Shown piece after piece: positions 43,186 through 52,354 of a DNA stretch of 64,000 nucleotides. How positions within the stretch are numbered: the first letter of the stretch is position 1; every line of letters begins with the position of its first letter. The translations under genes and the position numbers were made by a program. Origin of the DNA: Christiangramia oceanisediminis (GTDB lineage: Bacteria; Bacteroidota; Bacteroidia; Flavobacteriales; Flavobacteriaceae); assembly GCF_022570735.2 (NCBI RefSeq), contig NZ_JANCNS010000001.1, forward strand, positions 62,001 to 126,000. Reading direction: 5' to 3'. Under the pieces are notes generated by a model. It saw only the letters and a list, made by a program, of their open reading frames with translations. It did no database searches and was not told the origin of the DNA.

Positions 43186-44193
43186 TTTGGGTGGGAAGAT
43201 CACCGGGATGTGATATTGTTTATCATTTTCTGGCAAGCCTGACGGGTTCGCACGTTCCAGCAACAGGTATCCCCTTTCATCATCTGGTGCATCAAATTCG
43301 ATCCTGCCTTCGAAATTCACAAAATTAGTGGTCATCCATTCTCCTTTGGCTGAAATATAGCTTTCGGCGATTATTTTAAAATCCCTGTCCAGTAGCTTAA
43401 GCGGTGCATCGCCTTCAAAGAACCAGTTGCCTTTAGCTTTTCCTTTAATTTCAAGAGGTGAGGATATATCCTCGTTAGGCAAGGGTTCTTCCAGCCTGAT
43501 CCAGTCCGAAATATTCTCTTCCTGAGAAGCTTGAAACTCGAAGCTATTGAGTACCTGAAGCAATTTTTTCCTGGCAGATCCATCAATTTCCCCGGAAAAG
43601 CTTGTACGGTCCTTTCCCATGGGATCGCAATTTCGCATCTCCTTCTGCTTGCCTTCCGCATCAAAACATTCAGCCTTAAAATCTGAAACCGGGAAATGAA
43701 TAAAAATTCCACCATATTCTTCCCAGGCAGCAGGCATATTCCGAAGTTTTAAATAATAAGCCCAGGCCTCACCATTCTCCAGTAAATAAACGGTGCTTTC
43801 GGCCTTATCAATCGGAATAGTGATGGAACCCTGTGGTTGCCAGTTTTGCAGATCCTCCCTTCTTCCGGATGGCCCATCCACGCCAAAACCTTCAGGCAGG
43901 ATAGCGATGAAAGTGAGTTCTGGCTCTTCATGAATGGCAAATGGTGGGTTAGATCCGTCCTTTGGATCGAAAATATTGATAACGGGACTATCGCCGGGAA
44001 GCTGGGATTCCAGCAGCCTGAATTTCTTAGGATAGCTTATTGAAAATCCAAACTCCTTGCTGGAATAGGTTTCAGACAGAGAAATTTCAGGTTTTAAAGG
44101 CACCTTATAATTTTCCTGGTTTTCTTCCTTTTTTTCAGCATTCTTACAGGAAAGCAAAAGCCCGAGGATCATAAAGAAATAGACAGGTCTCAT
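43183..44193 (-). CDS. Lipoprotein with C-terminal Gmad2-type domain
   Basis: A 336-residue lipoprotein (FFMILGLLLSC, lipid Cys near 16). The middle resembles a PsbP-like or DUF-type globular domain starting at KEFGFSISYPKKF near 47. Residues about 232-334 match the Gmad2 immunoglobulin-like domain: LPNEDISSPLEIKGKAKGNW, LLDRDFKII, GEWMTTNFVNF and the closing HIPVIFPPK. Gmad2 domains occur in envelope proteins and help protein contacts. Function unknown. A single gene. Confidence 0.78.
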   Translation of the reverse strand: MRPVYFFMILGLLLSCKNAEKKEENQENYKVPLKPEISLSETYSSKEFGFSISYPKKFRLLESQLPGDSPVINIFDPKDGSNPPFAIHEEPELTFIAILPEGFGVDGPSGRREDLQNWQPQGSITIPIDKAESTVYLLENGEAWAYYLKLRNMPAAWEEYGGIFIHFPVSDFKAECFDAEGKQKEMRNCDPMGKDRTSFSGEIDGSARKKLLQVLNSFEFQASQEENISDWIRLEEPLPNEDISSPLEIKGKAKGNWFFEGDAPLKLLDRDFKIIAESYISAKGEWMTTNFVNFEGRIEFDAPDDERGYLLLERANPSGLPENDKQYHIPVIFPPK

Positions 44194-44256
44194 CTTTTTC
44201 TTTTAAGATAAGAACGAGAGAATTGGATAGTTTTAAAATTCTCTAAAATCTGATCC

Positions 44257-44643
44257 TTATTTTTTTAAAATTTTATCGATGTCGGGTTTAAAATAATCAG
44301 GCCCTTTGAGCACCTTGCCATCATCGCGATAAATGGGTTTACCATCGGCCCCGAGTTTGCTCATATTACTGGCCTGTATCTCCTCGAAGACTTCTTCGAT
44401 CTTATATTGCATCCCATGTTCGATAATGGTGCCGCATAGAATATACAGCATATCGCCTAGCGCATCGGCCACTTCGGCAAGATCATTATTACTGGCCGCC
44501 TCGAGGTATTCTTCGTTTTCCTCCTTCATGAGATTATATCTCAACAGGTTTTTGGCCTTTCCAAGATCGGCCACCGGGTGTTCATTGATCCCAAGGCCAA
44601 AAGCCGAATGAAATTCCCTAACGGCATCAATTTTTTTCTTCAT
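44257..44643 (-). CDS. MazG-like nucleotide pyrophosphohydrolase
   Basis: A 128-residue all-alpha pyrophosphohydrolase of the MazG/HisE superfamily. The metal-binding pattern ExxE...ExxD is visible in MKEENEEYLEAASNNDLAEVADALGDMLY around residues 39-67. It may clear non-canonical or damaged nucleotides. HisE is less likely because no his genes are near and the C-terminus (GKPIYRDDGKVLKGPDYFKP) is of the phage/Bacteroidota type. Confidence 0.87.
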   Translation of the reverse strand: MKKKIDAVREFHSAFGLGINEHPVADLGKAKNLLRYNLMKEENEEYLEAASNNDLAEVADALGDMLYILCGTIIEHGMQYKIEEVFEEIQASNMSKLGADGKPIYRDDGKVLKGPDYFKPDIDKILKK

Positions 44644-44665
44644 GGTGCGTAAATTCTGAAAAACT

Positions 44666-44673
44666 TAACTTTG
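44666..44673 (+). promoter_or_regulatory. Possible -7 box of the 62-residue gene
   Basis: TAACTTTG fits TAnnTTTG and lies 17 nt before the ATG at 44690. Confidence 0.4.
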
Positions 44674-44689
44674 CGTAAAAATAACTAAA

Positions 44690-44878
44690 ATGTTTTCCAC
44701 CGGACAATTGATATTTGCAGGCTTCTTCGTGGTGGCCTTTATAATAGTGATGATCTTCAGTTATCGCAAAGACATCAGGCTACACAGAAAATATTACAAG
44801 GGAAGCCTGTATGTTCTTATAGGCTTTATCGTATTCATTTTATTGCTGTTCCTTATAAAAAGCCAGCTGAACCATTAG
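44690..44878 (+). CDS. Small membrane protein (62 residues)
   Basis: Two TM helices (LIFAGFFVVAFIIVMIF, residues 7-23, and LYVLIGFIVFILLLFLI, residues 41-57) with a basic loop (RKDIRLHRKYYKG) between. Similar proteins are frequent in Flavobacteriia; no function is known. Support comes from the promoter-like box and strong TM design. Confidence 0.75.
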   Translation: MFSTGQLIFAGFFVVAFIIVMIFSYRKDIRLHRKYYKGSLYVLIGFIVFILLLFLIKSQLNH

Positions 44879-44949
44879 TCAGCATAGGAATTAACCTACA
44901 TTGAATGACCTAAAATAATTATATTAGCGTAAACTAATTCTAACCAACA

Positions 44950-45996
44950 ATGAAAATCCTTAAATACCTTCTATTTCTTATACTCATATTTATCATCGGG
45001 GCCTCTATCTATATAGCCACAAAAGATGGCAATTTCCAGGTTGAGCAACAAGAATTAATCGCCGCTCCCCAAGAAGTTGTTTTTAACGAGGTGAATAACC
45101 TAACAAGCTGGGAAAAATGGGAACCCTGGTCCAGGGAAACCGATGATATGATCGTTAATTACGGAGAAAAGACCAGTGGTAATGGTGCCATGTATTCCTG
45201 GAGAAGTGAGAAAATGGGAAATGGAAAAATCATTACCCAGGAAGTAAAACCTTTTTCAAGCATAGACCAGGAGATCGTTTTTGAAACTCCTTTTGGCGAA
45301 TCCAGGAGTGATGTCTACTGGACTTTTGAGAAACAGGGTGACAGCACTTTGGTAACCTGGGGAATGAAAGGCGAACAAAGCTTTATGGAAAAGGCCGCTT
45401 TCACTTTTCAGGATCAAAGCCTCAGCGAAATGATGCAGCCTATGTTCCAGAAGGGTCTTAACAATCTGGAAGAAGAAATTATTGAAAAGATGGAAGCCTA
45501 TTCTATCAATATCGAAGGTGTAACTCAGCATGGAGGTGGGTATTATATGTATGTAACTACAGCCAGCAACATAAGCCAGGTACAGGAACGAATGAATGAT
45601 ATGGTCGCCCAGGTAGATCAATATATGACAACCAACAATATCGAAAAATCTGGGAATCCGTTCGTGTTATATAACCAGTGGAACGAAGATGCCGGCACCG
45701 CTATTTACTCTGTAGGTTTTTTCACCCCAAGTGAAGTGGTAACTCCGGCCGACAGCAAGGTGCTTAATGGCTACCTTCCAAACCAAAGAACCCTGAAGGT
45801 TAGCTTAAAAGGTAATTACAAAAATCTTGAGGAGGCATATAACACCGCCTACAATTATATTTCTGAAAACGGGTTAACGGCTAATCCAAACGCTCAGCCT
45901 TTTGAAGTATATGTTACCAACCCTGATAACAGTTCAAATCCAGCCGAGTGGGTAACCAATATTTATATTCCAATTATGCCGGAAAGCAGCCTGTAA
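44950..45996 (+). CDS. SRPBCC plus GyrI-like domain protein, membrane-anchored
   Basis: A 348-residue protein with an N-terminal TM helix (YLLFLILIFIIGASIYIA). A polyketide-cyclase/SRPBCC domain covers about 30-170 (IAAPQEVVFNEVNNLTSWEK, WEPW), and a GyrI-like/effector-binding domain covers about 190-345. Both folds bind hydrophobic or small ligands. Its stop overlaps the crcB start as TAATG. Function unknown. Confidence 0.85.
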   Translation: MKILKYLLFLILIFIIGASIYIATKDGNFQVEQQELIAAPQEVVFNEVNNLTSWEKWEPWSRETDDMIVNYGEKTSGNGAMYSWRSEKMGNGKIITQEVKPFSSIDQEIVFETPFGESRSDVYWTFEKQGDSTLVTWGMKGEQSFMEKAAFTFQDQSLSEMMQPMFQKGLNNLEEEIIEKMEAYSINIEGVTQHGGGYYMYVTTASNISQVQERMNDMVAQVDQYMTTNNIEKSGNPFVLYNQWNEDAGTAIYSVGFFTPSEVVTPADSKVLNGYLPNQRTLKVSLKGNYKNLEEAYNTAYNYISENGLTANPNAQPFEVYVTNPDNSSNPAEWVTNIYIPIMPESSL

Positions 45997-46370
45997 TGAT
46001 CAAAAACCTAATTCTTGTATTCATAGGTGGTGGCCTGGGCAGTAGCCTAAGGTACCTGATTGGCCGGTATTTGAATGCAGAAAGCCTTATTCCCTACGGT
46101 ACCTTCCTGGTAAATGTCCTGGGAAGTCTATTGATCGGGATCATCCTGGGCTGGTCCCTAAAAAATGATTCCCTTAATTCTCCTTTGAACTTTATCCTTG
46201 GAATAGGTTTTTGTGGCGGATTTACCACTTTTTCCAGTTTTTCATTCGAAAATTATTCGCTTCTGAAAACAGGAGATTACTGGGCATTTAGCCTTTATTT
46301 TTTCGGAAGCCTTTTTCTGGGAATTATGGCCGTTCTAACTGGAATCCTCATTTCCAAATTGATCCCATGA
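45996..46370 (+). CDS. crcB: Fluoride channel CrcB/Fluc
   Basis: A dual-topology fluoride exporter of 124 residues with four TM helices. The signature GGGLGSSLRYLIGRY lies near residue 9, NVLGSLLIGI near 42 and GFCGGFTTFSSFSFE near 70, with the conserved Asn and Phe-box residues. I start it at the ATG overlapping the previous stop; the longer frame further upstream is not real. No fluoride riboswitch was recognised upstream. Confidence 0.95.
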   Translation: MIKNLILVFIGGGLGSSLRYLIGRYLNAESLIPYGTFLVNVLGSLLIGIILGWSLKNDSLNSPLNFILGIGFCGGFTTFSSFSFENYSLLKTGDYWAFSLYFFGSLFLGIMAVLTGILISKLIP

Positions 46371-46412
46371 CAGGATAATATATTATTCTTAATTTAAAAC
46401 TTATTTATTAAG

Positions 46413-46439
46413 CACCCTAATTTTTTAGGGGTGTTTTTT
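46413..46439 (+). terminator. crcB terminator
   Basis: CACCCTAA pairs with TTAGGGGTG (one bulge) and is followed by six T. Confidence 0.85.
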
Positions 46440-46465
46440 ATTAAAACAATATTTATTAAGCATTG

Positions 46466-46485
46466 ACCTATGTTTTTATATAGGT
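46466..46485 (+). promoter_or_regulatory. Dyad upstream of glnK
   Basis: ACCTAT (46466-46471) and ATAGGT (46480-46485) form a 6-bp dyad with an 8-nt spacer, about 40 nt before the glnK ATG. It could be an operator. No sigma-54 box (GG-N10-GC) was seen. Confidence 0.35.
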
Positions 46486-46525
46486 ATTAGTCTATTTTTT
46501 TATTTTTATCACACAAAATTGAATT

Positions 46526-46864
46526 ATGAAGAAAATTGAAGCAATCATTCGAAAATCTGAATTCGATGAGACCAAGGAAGCCCTTCACGAGATAGGGGTA
46601 ACCTTTTTTAGCTACTGGGACGTTACCGGCGTTGGAAACGAAAAGGTAGGACATGTTTACCGGGGAGTGAGTTACAGCACCTCAGACATTCAAAGGCGTT
46701 ATCTCTCTATAGTGGTTAACGACGACTTTGCCGAAAAAACCATTCAAACCCTCCTCAGGGCAGCTCATACCGGAAAAGTTGGGGACGGCAAGATCTTCGT
46801 TTCAACCATAGATGAAGCTTACCGTATAAGAACCCGTGAAAGAGGTTCAGATTCACTTATTTAA
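46526..46864 (+). CDS. glnK: P-II nitrogen regulatory protein (GlnK type)
   Basis: A 112-residue trimeric P-II signal protein that blocks the ammonium channel when nitrogen is rich. T-loop tyrosines matching Y46 and Y51 of the E. coli protein are kept in HVYRGVSYSTSD. The B-loop TGKVGDGKIFV and the C-loop RIRTRERG are intact. It is immediately followed by amt (20 nt), the classic glnK-amt pair. Confidence 0.95.
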   Translation: MKKIEAIIRKSEFDETKEALHEIGVTFFSYWDVTGVGNEKVGHVYRGVSYSTSDIQRRYLSIVVNDDFAEKTIQTLLRAAHTGKVGDGKIFVSTIDEAYRIRTRERGSDSLI

Positions 46865-46884
46865 TCAAAAAAAGCTACAGAAAG

Positions 46885-48111
46885 ATGGAAGGAATGTTAA
46901 CGATCAATAATGTATGGATGATGATCTGTACGGCGCTGGTTTTCTTTATGCACCTTGGATTTGCCTTGCTTGAAATTGGCTTGACCAGGCAAAAGAACAC
47001 CATAAATATACTGTTCAAGAACCTTTTCATAATCACTACTGGCCTGCTCCTCTACTGCCTGGTTGGATTTAACCTTATGTATCCCGGGGAATTCAACGGC
47101 TTTTTTGGCTTTGCCGGTTTTGGACTTGACAGTCCAATGTTGAATGGTGGACTGGACCTAAGTTATAATGAAGGCTATTCCTACTGGACCGATTTTCTTT
47201 TCCAGGGAATGTTTGCTGCCACGGCTGCTACCATCGTTTCTGGAGCGGTCGCCGAGCGCATGAAACTCCAAAGCTTCTTTATTTTTGTGATACTGTATGT
47301 AGGCATCGTTTATCCCATAGCCGGATCATGGAAATGGGGTGGCGGCTTCCTGGATGAACTGGGATTCTATGATTTCGCCGGTTCCACCCTGGTTCATTCG
47401 GTTGGAGGATGGGCGGCTCTGGTAGCTATCTGGCTTCTTGGGGCTAGGATCGGGAAATTCAGGGACGGAAAGATCTATGCCTTTCCCGGCCATAATATGG
47501 CTTATGCGACCGCCGGGGTGATCATCCTGTGGCTTGGCTGGTTTGGTTTCAACGGCGGATCAGTGCTCTCAGCCGATCCTGCTGCCACTTCCCTGGTGCT
47601 GGTAACCACCTGTCTTGCTGCAGCTGCAGGGGGTATCTCTTCCTTCCTTTTCTCGACTTTTCTTTATAAGAATTATGATATTACTATGTTCCTAAACGGT
47701 ATACTGGGAGGCCTGGTAGGAATTACTGCCGGAGCCGATGTGATGAGCCCACTTGACGCCATTCTTATTGGTTTGATCGCCGGTGGGATCATCGTTGGTG
47801 GTGTTGCGCTTATTGACAGGCTAAGGCTTGATGATCCTGTTGGTGCGGTGACCGTTCACCTTATCTGTGGAATCTGGGGCACCCTGGCCGTTGGTATCTT
47901 CGGAAGCCTGGCCGGATGGGACCAGTTCCTGTACCAGTTAATAGGAATAGGTAGTTACGCTGCTATTTGCCTGGTTGGTTCATTCCTGATCTTCTATCCG
48001 CTTAAGCTCAGTATAGGACTTAGAGTTTCCTCCCGTGAAGAAACTGATGGACTTGACATTCATGAACACGGAATGGAAGCCTATCCGGATTTCGGCCTGA
48101 AACAGCCTTAA
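46885..48111 (+). CDS. amt: Ammonium transporter Amt
   Basis: A 408-residue Amt/Rh channel with 11 TM helices. The twin pore histidines are in STLVHSVGGW and in VTVHLICGIWG. The Amt signature DFAGSTLVHSVGGWAALVA is present. No cleaved signal peptide is evident, unlike E. coli AmtB. It is regulated by the upstream P-II protein by family rule. A strong terminator follows. Confidence 0.97.
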   Translation: MEGMLTINNVWMMICTALVFFMHLGFALLEIGLTRQKNTINILFKNLFIITTGLLLYCLVGFNLMYPGEFNGFFGFAGFGLDSPMLNGGLDLSYNEGYSYWTDFLFQGMFAATAATIVSGAVAERMKLQSFFIFVILYVGIVYPIAGSWKWGGGFLDELGFYDFAGSTLVHSVGGWAALVAIWLLGARIGKFRDGKIYAFPGHNMAYATAGVIILWLGWFGFNGGSVLSADPAATSLVLVTTCLAAAAGGISSFLFSTFLYKNYDITMFLNGILGGLVGITAGADVMSPLDAILIGLIAGGIIVGGVALIDRLRLDDPVGAVTVHLICGIWGTLAVGIFGSLAGWDQFLYQLIGIGSYAAICLVGSFLIFYPLKLSIGLRVSSREETDGLDIHEHGMEAYPDFGLKQP

Positions 48112-48135
48112 TTCATATTTTTCGTTGGTTAAACT

Positions 48136-48165
48136 AAACGGAGCGTGCTAAACGCTCCGTTTTTA
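48136..48165 (+). terminator. amt terminator
   Basis: AAACGGAGCGT and ACGCTCCGTTT around a 5-nt loop, followed by TT. Confidence 0.92.
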
Positions 48166-48238
48166 TTTCTAATAAATTTTGAACGGCTGTAGATAACAGG
48201 TGAATAATTCAATTACTTTTGAAGGCTCATCGAACTTT

Positions 48239-49444
48239 ATGAAAAACCTGTTCCATTCATATTTCGAATCTTTTAAAGGTCTTCGAAAGGAGATCTGGCT
48301 GCTATCCCTTATCACCTTGATAAACCGGGCCGGCACAATGGTAATCCCCTTCCTGTCTTTATACCTTACTAAAAACAGGGGGTTCAGTCTTGAAGAAGTA
48401 GGCTGGATACTTACCTTTTTCGGCCTCGGTTCTGTGACCGGATCCTGGCTGGGAGGAAAATTAACCGATAAGATTGGGCATTACCGAACTATGGTAATAA
48501 GCCTGCTCCTGTCTTCAGTCTTCTTTATTCTTTTACAATTCCCATCATCGTTCTGGGCGATCTGCCTGGGGATTTACCTGGTTATGACAGTGGCCGATAT
48601 ATTCAGGCCAGCCGTGTTTGTGGCGATAAGTGCTTACAGCAAACCTGAGAATCGAACAAGATCGATAACCCTCATCAGGCTGGCGATCAATCTTGGTTTT
48701 TCAGCAGGACCGGCCATTGGCGGACTCATTATCGCTACGGCCGGCTACAGCGGACTTTTCTGGGTTGATGGGATTACCTGTTTCCTGGCCGGGATCTTAT
48801 TGCTGAAGCTTTTACACCCCAAACGCGCAAAGACCGAAATGGAAGATACCTTTATACAGGCTAAATCGGCTATGAGTGACAAACCTTACCTGCTGTTCAT
48901 TCTGGCAATGGTACTATTCGGCTTTATCTTTATCCAGTATTTTTCTACCATGCCACTGTATTATTCAGAATATCATAAACTGAATGAAATGCAGATCGGG
49001 CTTTTGCTAGGACTCAACGGTTTGCTGATCTTCCTTTTTGAAATGCCGCTCATCAAATTCCTGGAAAGCCGAAGGCATACAGCTACCGGTTACCTAATCC
49101 TGGGAACCTTTCTCACCGGGATCAGCTTCCTGGCCATCAACCTGAGCGACTGGGCGGGTATCCTGGTTGTGGGAATGCTACTGGTAACTATCGGGGAAAT
49201 GATTGGTTTTCCCTTTTCGAATTCTTTTGCGCTAAACCGTTCAGATGGTAAGAAGAGAGGATCCTATATGGCGCTTTACAGCATATCCTTTTCGATAAGC
49301 CATATTTTTGGTCATAATTCAGGAATGCAGCTTATTAACCGTTTCGGCTATGAGTTCACCTGGTATTTAATGCTTGGTTTTGCTTTACTCGCCTGCCTAC
49401 TGCTCTTTATTCTGAAGAAGATACTGCTAAGGGAAAATGTTTAA
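48239..49444 (+). CDS. MFS transporter
   Basis: A 401-residue major facilitator with 12 TM helices. The motif A-type loop GSWLGGKLTDKIGHYRTM lies between TM2 and TM3, and PENRTRSITLIRLAINLGFS follows in the middle of the N-half. The ATG at 48239 is chosen; the GTG 13 codons upstream would add a polar tail. Substrate unknown; many such proteins are drug or solute exporters. Its last 4 bp overlap the convergent gene at 49441. Confidence 0.9.
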   Translation: MKNLFHSYFESFKGLRKEIWLLSLITLINRAGTMVIPFLSLYLTKNRGFSLEEVGWILTFFGLGSVTGSWLGGKLTDKIGHYRTMVISLLLSSVFFILLQFPSSFWAICLGIYLVMTVADIFRPAVFVAISAYSKPENRTRSITLIRLAINLGFSAGPAIGGLIIATAGYSGLFWVDGITCFLAGILLLKLLHPKRAKTEMEDTFIQAKSAMSDKPYLLFILAMVLFGFIFIQYFSTMPLYYSEYHKLNEMQIGLLLGLNGLLIFLFEMPLIKFLESRRHTATGYLILGTFLTGISFLAINLSDWAGILVVGMLLVTIGEMIGFPFSNSFALNRSDGKKRGSYMALYSISFSISHIFGHNSGMQLINRFGYEFTWYLMLGFALLACLLLFILKKILLRENV

Positions 49445-50868
49445 TTATCCACCGGAGCTTCAGCTGGAAATTTTGACTCTTCGAGATATTTTTCAATGAT
49501 AGAATTAAACTCAGGAGTCATTCGAAGGCCTAAGGTACCCTCGATATTGTAAAGTGCTTCCCTGTTAGAATAACCTGTCTTAAGCAAATCTTCCAGGTAA
49601 AGCAAGGCTGTTTCAGTATCACCGTCCAGGCTTGCAAGAGAGATTATTTTAAAATAGGCTTCAGGATCTGTTTTATTGATGACAGTTCTTAGCACGGCAA
49701 TGAACATTTTAGTATCAATTGGAGCCCGTACTTTCATGATCGCGTCGAACTCCCGCCTTGAAATAAAATCCAGGTATCCATGTAGCCTATAGGCCATATT
49801 GGACTTAGCTTCGCTGGGATTTTCCTTAAGTTTATCCAGTTCATCCATCTGGTAGGCCCACCAGCCAATATTTTCAAAATTAGCAGACATTATATCGGTA
49901 CGCATCAGGAATTCATATTCATCCTGCTGCTCCTTTTCATATTGGGTTGCCTGCCTAAATTCCCTTCGCTGTGAATTAAAGTTCCGGGGTGCTTTTACTT
50001 CTTTCATCTTTTCCTTGATCTCATCATCGAAACCAAAATCATCGTATTTATCTTCCATGCGCTCCAGTTTTTGATAAGCCGAAAAGTAATTACGGGTACG
50101 CCTTAATTTTTCGGCATAGGCCAGTTCTTTTTCAAAAAGATATCTTCGGAATTCCTCATCGGAATTCCTTTTTCCCTGCCTGATGGCCTGAAGTGTAAAG
50201 CCGCTCATCGCATTAGAGATCACGTCACTCTCGGGCCACTGGTCTTCCCTGCCTTCGAAATAGTAAACATCTGTTGGAAATCCAAGTTTATCAAAGAACC
50301 TGAGATATTCTTCTATCTGGTAAACCATATAATCCTGGTTACCGCCTACTCCAATGAACATATAGGGATTATTCCTGTTTACCATGTCCCTGTTGACAAA
50401 GGAGTTCCCAATAGCCATCACCCCGGCTATATCCTTATAGAATATGGGAAGTGCAGAAGCTATCTGTGCGCCTTCTCCCAGTCCTGCAGCGTAGACCAGT
50501 TCTGGGTTAACCGAAAATGCAGTCATAACGGTCCTCATCATGCTGGTCGCTGTAGTAAGGATGCTATCTATAGGGCGTTTAGTAAGATCAATATTAGCAG
50601 AAGCCACTAAATACCCCTGATTTTCGGCTGCGGGCTGGAACAAACCCGAAACATTTCTACCTCGACCTTTGGGATCAAAAACAAATATTACTGGCCATTG
50701 TTTATCTGTAGAATAATTGGAAGGCGCGAAAAGTGAAAAAGTTTCCTTCTCGCTTCCAGGAATGCTCAACGAATCGGTAACCCTACCTTTTGCAATCCTG
50801 TACTCCTGGGAAAGAGCAATTGGGCTTATGAAGAATATGACAATTATGGCAGATAGTAGTTTTCTCAT
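49441..50868 (-). CDS. Secreted alpha/beta-hydrolase-like protein, likely inactive
   Basis: The 475-residue product has a signal peptide (AIIVIFFISPIALSQ). Residues about 35-225 look like a dienelactone/esterase-type alpha/beta hydrolase (YSTDKQWPVIFVFDPKGRG, then VYAAGLGEGAQIASALP). At the nucleophile elbow the GxSxG motif reads GLGEG, so the catalytic Ser is replaced by Gly. The C-terminal half is helical with TPR-like character (EAYFKIISLASLDGDTETAL). A binding or scaffolding role is more likely than esterase activity. A single gene. Confidence 0.7.
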   Translation of the reverse strand: MRKLLSAIIVIFFISPIALSQEYRIAKGRVTDSLSIPGSEKETFSLFAPSNYSTDKQWPVIFVFDPKGRGRNVSGLFQPAAENQGYLVASANIDLTKRPIDSILTTATSMMRTVMTAFSVNPELVYAAGLGEGAQIASALPIFYKDIAGVMAIGNSFVNRDMVNRNNPYMFIGVGGNQDYMVYQIEEYLRFFDKLGFPTDVYYFEGREDQWPESDVISNAMSGFTLQAIRQGKRNSDEEFRRYLFEKELAYAEKLRRTRNYFSAYQKLERMEDKYDDFGFDDEIKEKMKEVKAPRNFNSQRREFRQATQYEKEQQDEYEFLMRTDIMSANFENIGWWAYQMDELDKLKENPSEAKSNMAYRLHGYLDFISRREFDAIMKVRAPIDTKMFIAVLRTVINKTDPEAYFKIISLASLDGDTETALLYLEDLLKTGYSNREALYNIEGTLGLRMTPEFNSIIEKYLEESKFPAEAPVDN

Positions 50869-50916
50869 GATTTCTTAATAGACCTAAATATAAGAATTGA
50901 ATTTTTAATAACTCCA

Positions 50917-50952
50917 TAAAAAAACCCACAGGATTAGTCCTGCGGGTCTTTT
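50917..50952 (-). terminator. Terminator after the DUF1328 gene
   Basis: On the minus strand, CCCGCAGGA and TCCTGTGGG (one G-T pair) are followed by seven T. Confidence 0.88.
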
Positions 50953-50970
50953 ATCGATAATCTTAAGTTT

Positions 50971-51171
50971 TTAATTTCCTTTCACTGGCTGGTATTTCAC
51001 TTTTGGCTTTTCTGGAAAAAACAATTTAGCAATAAGTGAGATAATTAATAAGTCTGCAAAGATCAGGAACATCACTCTAATCACTTCTATCCCATCAAAC
51101 GACAATCCTGTGAATCCTATCAATCCTGTGATAACTGCTAGAACTAAAAACAACAACGACTTCTTCTTCAT
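50971..51171 (-). CDS. DUF1328-like small membrane protein
   Basis: A 66-residue protein with two TM helices (LLFLVLAVITGLIGFTGL and VMFLIFADLLIISLIAKLFF), the pattern of DUF1328/YtjA proteins that are often stress-induced. A TAAATTTG box lies near 51205 on the minus strand. It is monocistronic. Confidence 0.82.
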   Translation of the reverse strand: MKKKSLLFLVLAVITGLIGFTGLSFDGIEVIRVMFLIFADLLIISLIAKLFFPEKPKVKYQPVKGN

Positions 51172-51353
51172 AACACGTATTTTTACTTTCTATTTGAAGC
51201 AAATTTAAGTACATATTGGTCGTGTCGATCCTAAAGAAATTACAATTAAATCAGATTTAACTAAACGGCAACAAGTTGATAAGCCAGTGTTAATATTAGC
51301 AATGGAATACTATCATTTTTAACTTAGCATTATACAGGGCATTAAAAAAAATA

Positions 51354-51794
51354 TTAATCCTTCCATTGCCTTACCGGAGCATCTTCAATAACATCTGATA
51401 GAATAATATGCGTTCGCGTCTCACCGTACGTGATCAATTTATCGATGAGCTTTTCCAGGTGAACCTGATCATGCAACACCACCTCCATAATAATATTCTC
51501 GTTTCCGGTAATTCGATAACAATTAACGATCTCCTCAAAGTTCTTTACTGTTTCTAGAAATGCCTTTAACCTCCCGGTGAAAGCCCTTAAGTTAATTATG
51601 GCACGTAATTGATAGCCCATCTTTTGATGGGAAAGTTTAGTTTGATAACCTTTTATCACTCCGGCATCTTCCATTTTCTTCACCCGCTCTGCGACCGCTG
51701 GCGAAGTTAAACCTATCTTCCTGCCAATCTCGGTAAAGGATACCCGTGCATTCTTTTGCAATTCTTCCAGGATAGCCCAGTTTATTTTATCCAT
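51354..51794 (-). CDS. Lrp/AsnC family transcriptional regulator
   Basis: A 146-residue regulator. The N-terminal HTH covers about 5-60 (ILEELQKNARVSFTEIGRKI, LTSPAVAERVKKMEDAG). The C-terminal RAM/AsnC domain covers about 65-142 with the effector-binding fold. Such proteins sense amino acids. The target genes are not evident; the divergent gene at 51913 is a candidate. Confidence 0.93.
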   Translation of the reverse strand: MDKINWAILEELQKNARVSFTEIGRKIGLTSPAVAERVKKMEDAGVIKGYQTKLSHQKMGYQLRAIINLRAFTGRLKAFLETVKNFEEIVNCYRITGNENIIMEVVLHDQVHLEKLIDKLITYGETRTHIILSDVIEDAPVRQWKD

Positions 51795-51912
51795 ATTTTT
51801 TAAAGTATACTAAACTAAGATATTTAATTTTTAAAGAAAATTTAAGTATCAACCATAGTTTTTAAATTCATGAAAGTAATATTGGTAGTAAATTAGATAA
51901 AAAATTGATCGG

Positions 51913-52311
51913 GTGAACTATCTTTCCAAATATCGCGGAAACAGACATTCAAATCTTTACGAAAAGGCTCAGGAAATCAGGAATATTTCCCGGAGGATAA
52001 CCGATTATCTACTTCCAGATATGGAAGCTTTGAATGAATATGGAATGGAGAATAAACAGGTTTATTTTACCGGTGATATTCTCAGGCATTCCAACTCACT
52101 TCTTGCCAGTATCGATAAGGCTGAAACCGAAAATTTCCAGGATACGCGAATGAAATATGTCGCCAGCGTCCAGTTGCTAACTGACAGGCTATATAAAACC
52201 TGCGAACGCCTTGAAAATTACAATTCTAACGGGAAGGAATTCCTGCAAATATTACGAAGAGAACTTTTGAAGTTTAGAAGACTTCAAAGAATCTGGAAAT
52301 TAACGATTTAA
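51913..52311 (+). CDS. Hypothetical helical protein (132 residues)
   Basis: A soluble, highly charged, helix-rich protein of 132 residues without signal or TM segments (NLYEKAQEIRNISRRITDYL, LQILRRELLKFRRLQRIWKL). It starts with GTG. Helix pattern and Arg/Lys content suggest a coiled coil or nucleic-acid binding, but no family is recognised. It is divergent from the Lrp-type regulator and ends before the tandem hairpin array. Confidence 0.65.
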   Translation: MNYLSKYRGNRHSNLYEKAQEIRNISRRITDYLLPDMEALNEYGMENKQVYFTGDILRHSNSLLASIDKAETENFQDTRMKYVASVQLLTDRLYKTCERLENYNSNGKEFLQILRRELLKFRRLQRIWKLTI

Positions 52312-52354
52312 TGATTCTCTTAGAAGAATAAATCTTACAGATCAAGCATAAAAC

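Noticed and set aside
45700-45996. Fluoride riboswitch upstream of crcB
   Set aside because: The crcB start overlaps the upstream gene, which leaves no leader; no conserved riboswitch core was seen.
46370-46525. Sigma-54 promoter before glnK
   Set aside because: No GG-N10-GC type element was found in the intergenic stretch; only a short dyad is present.
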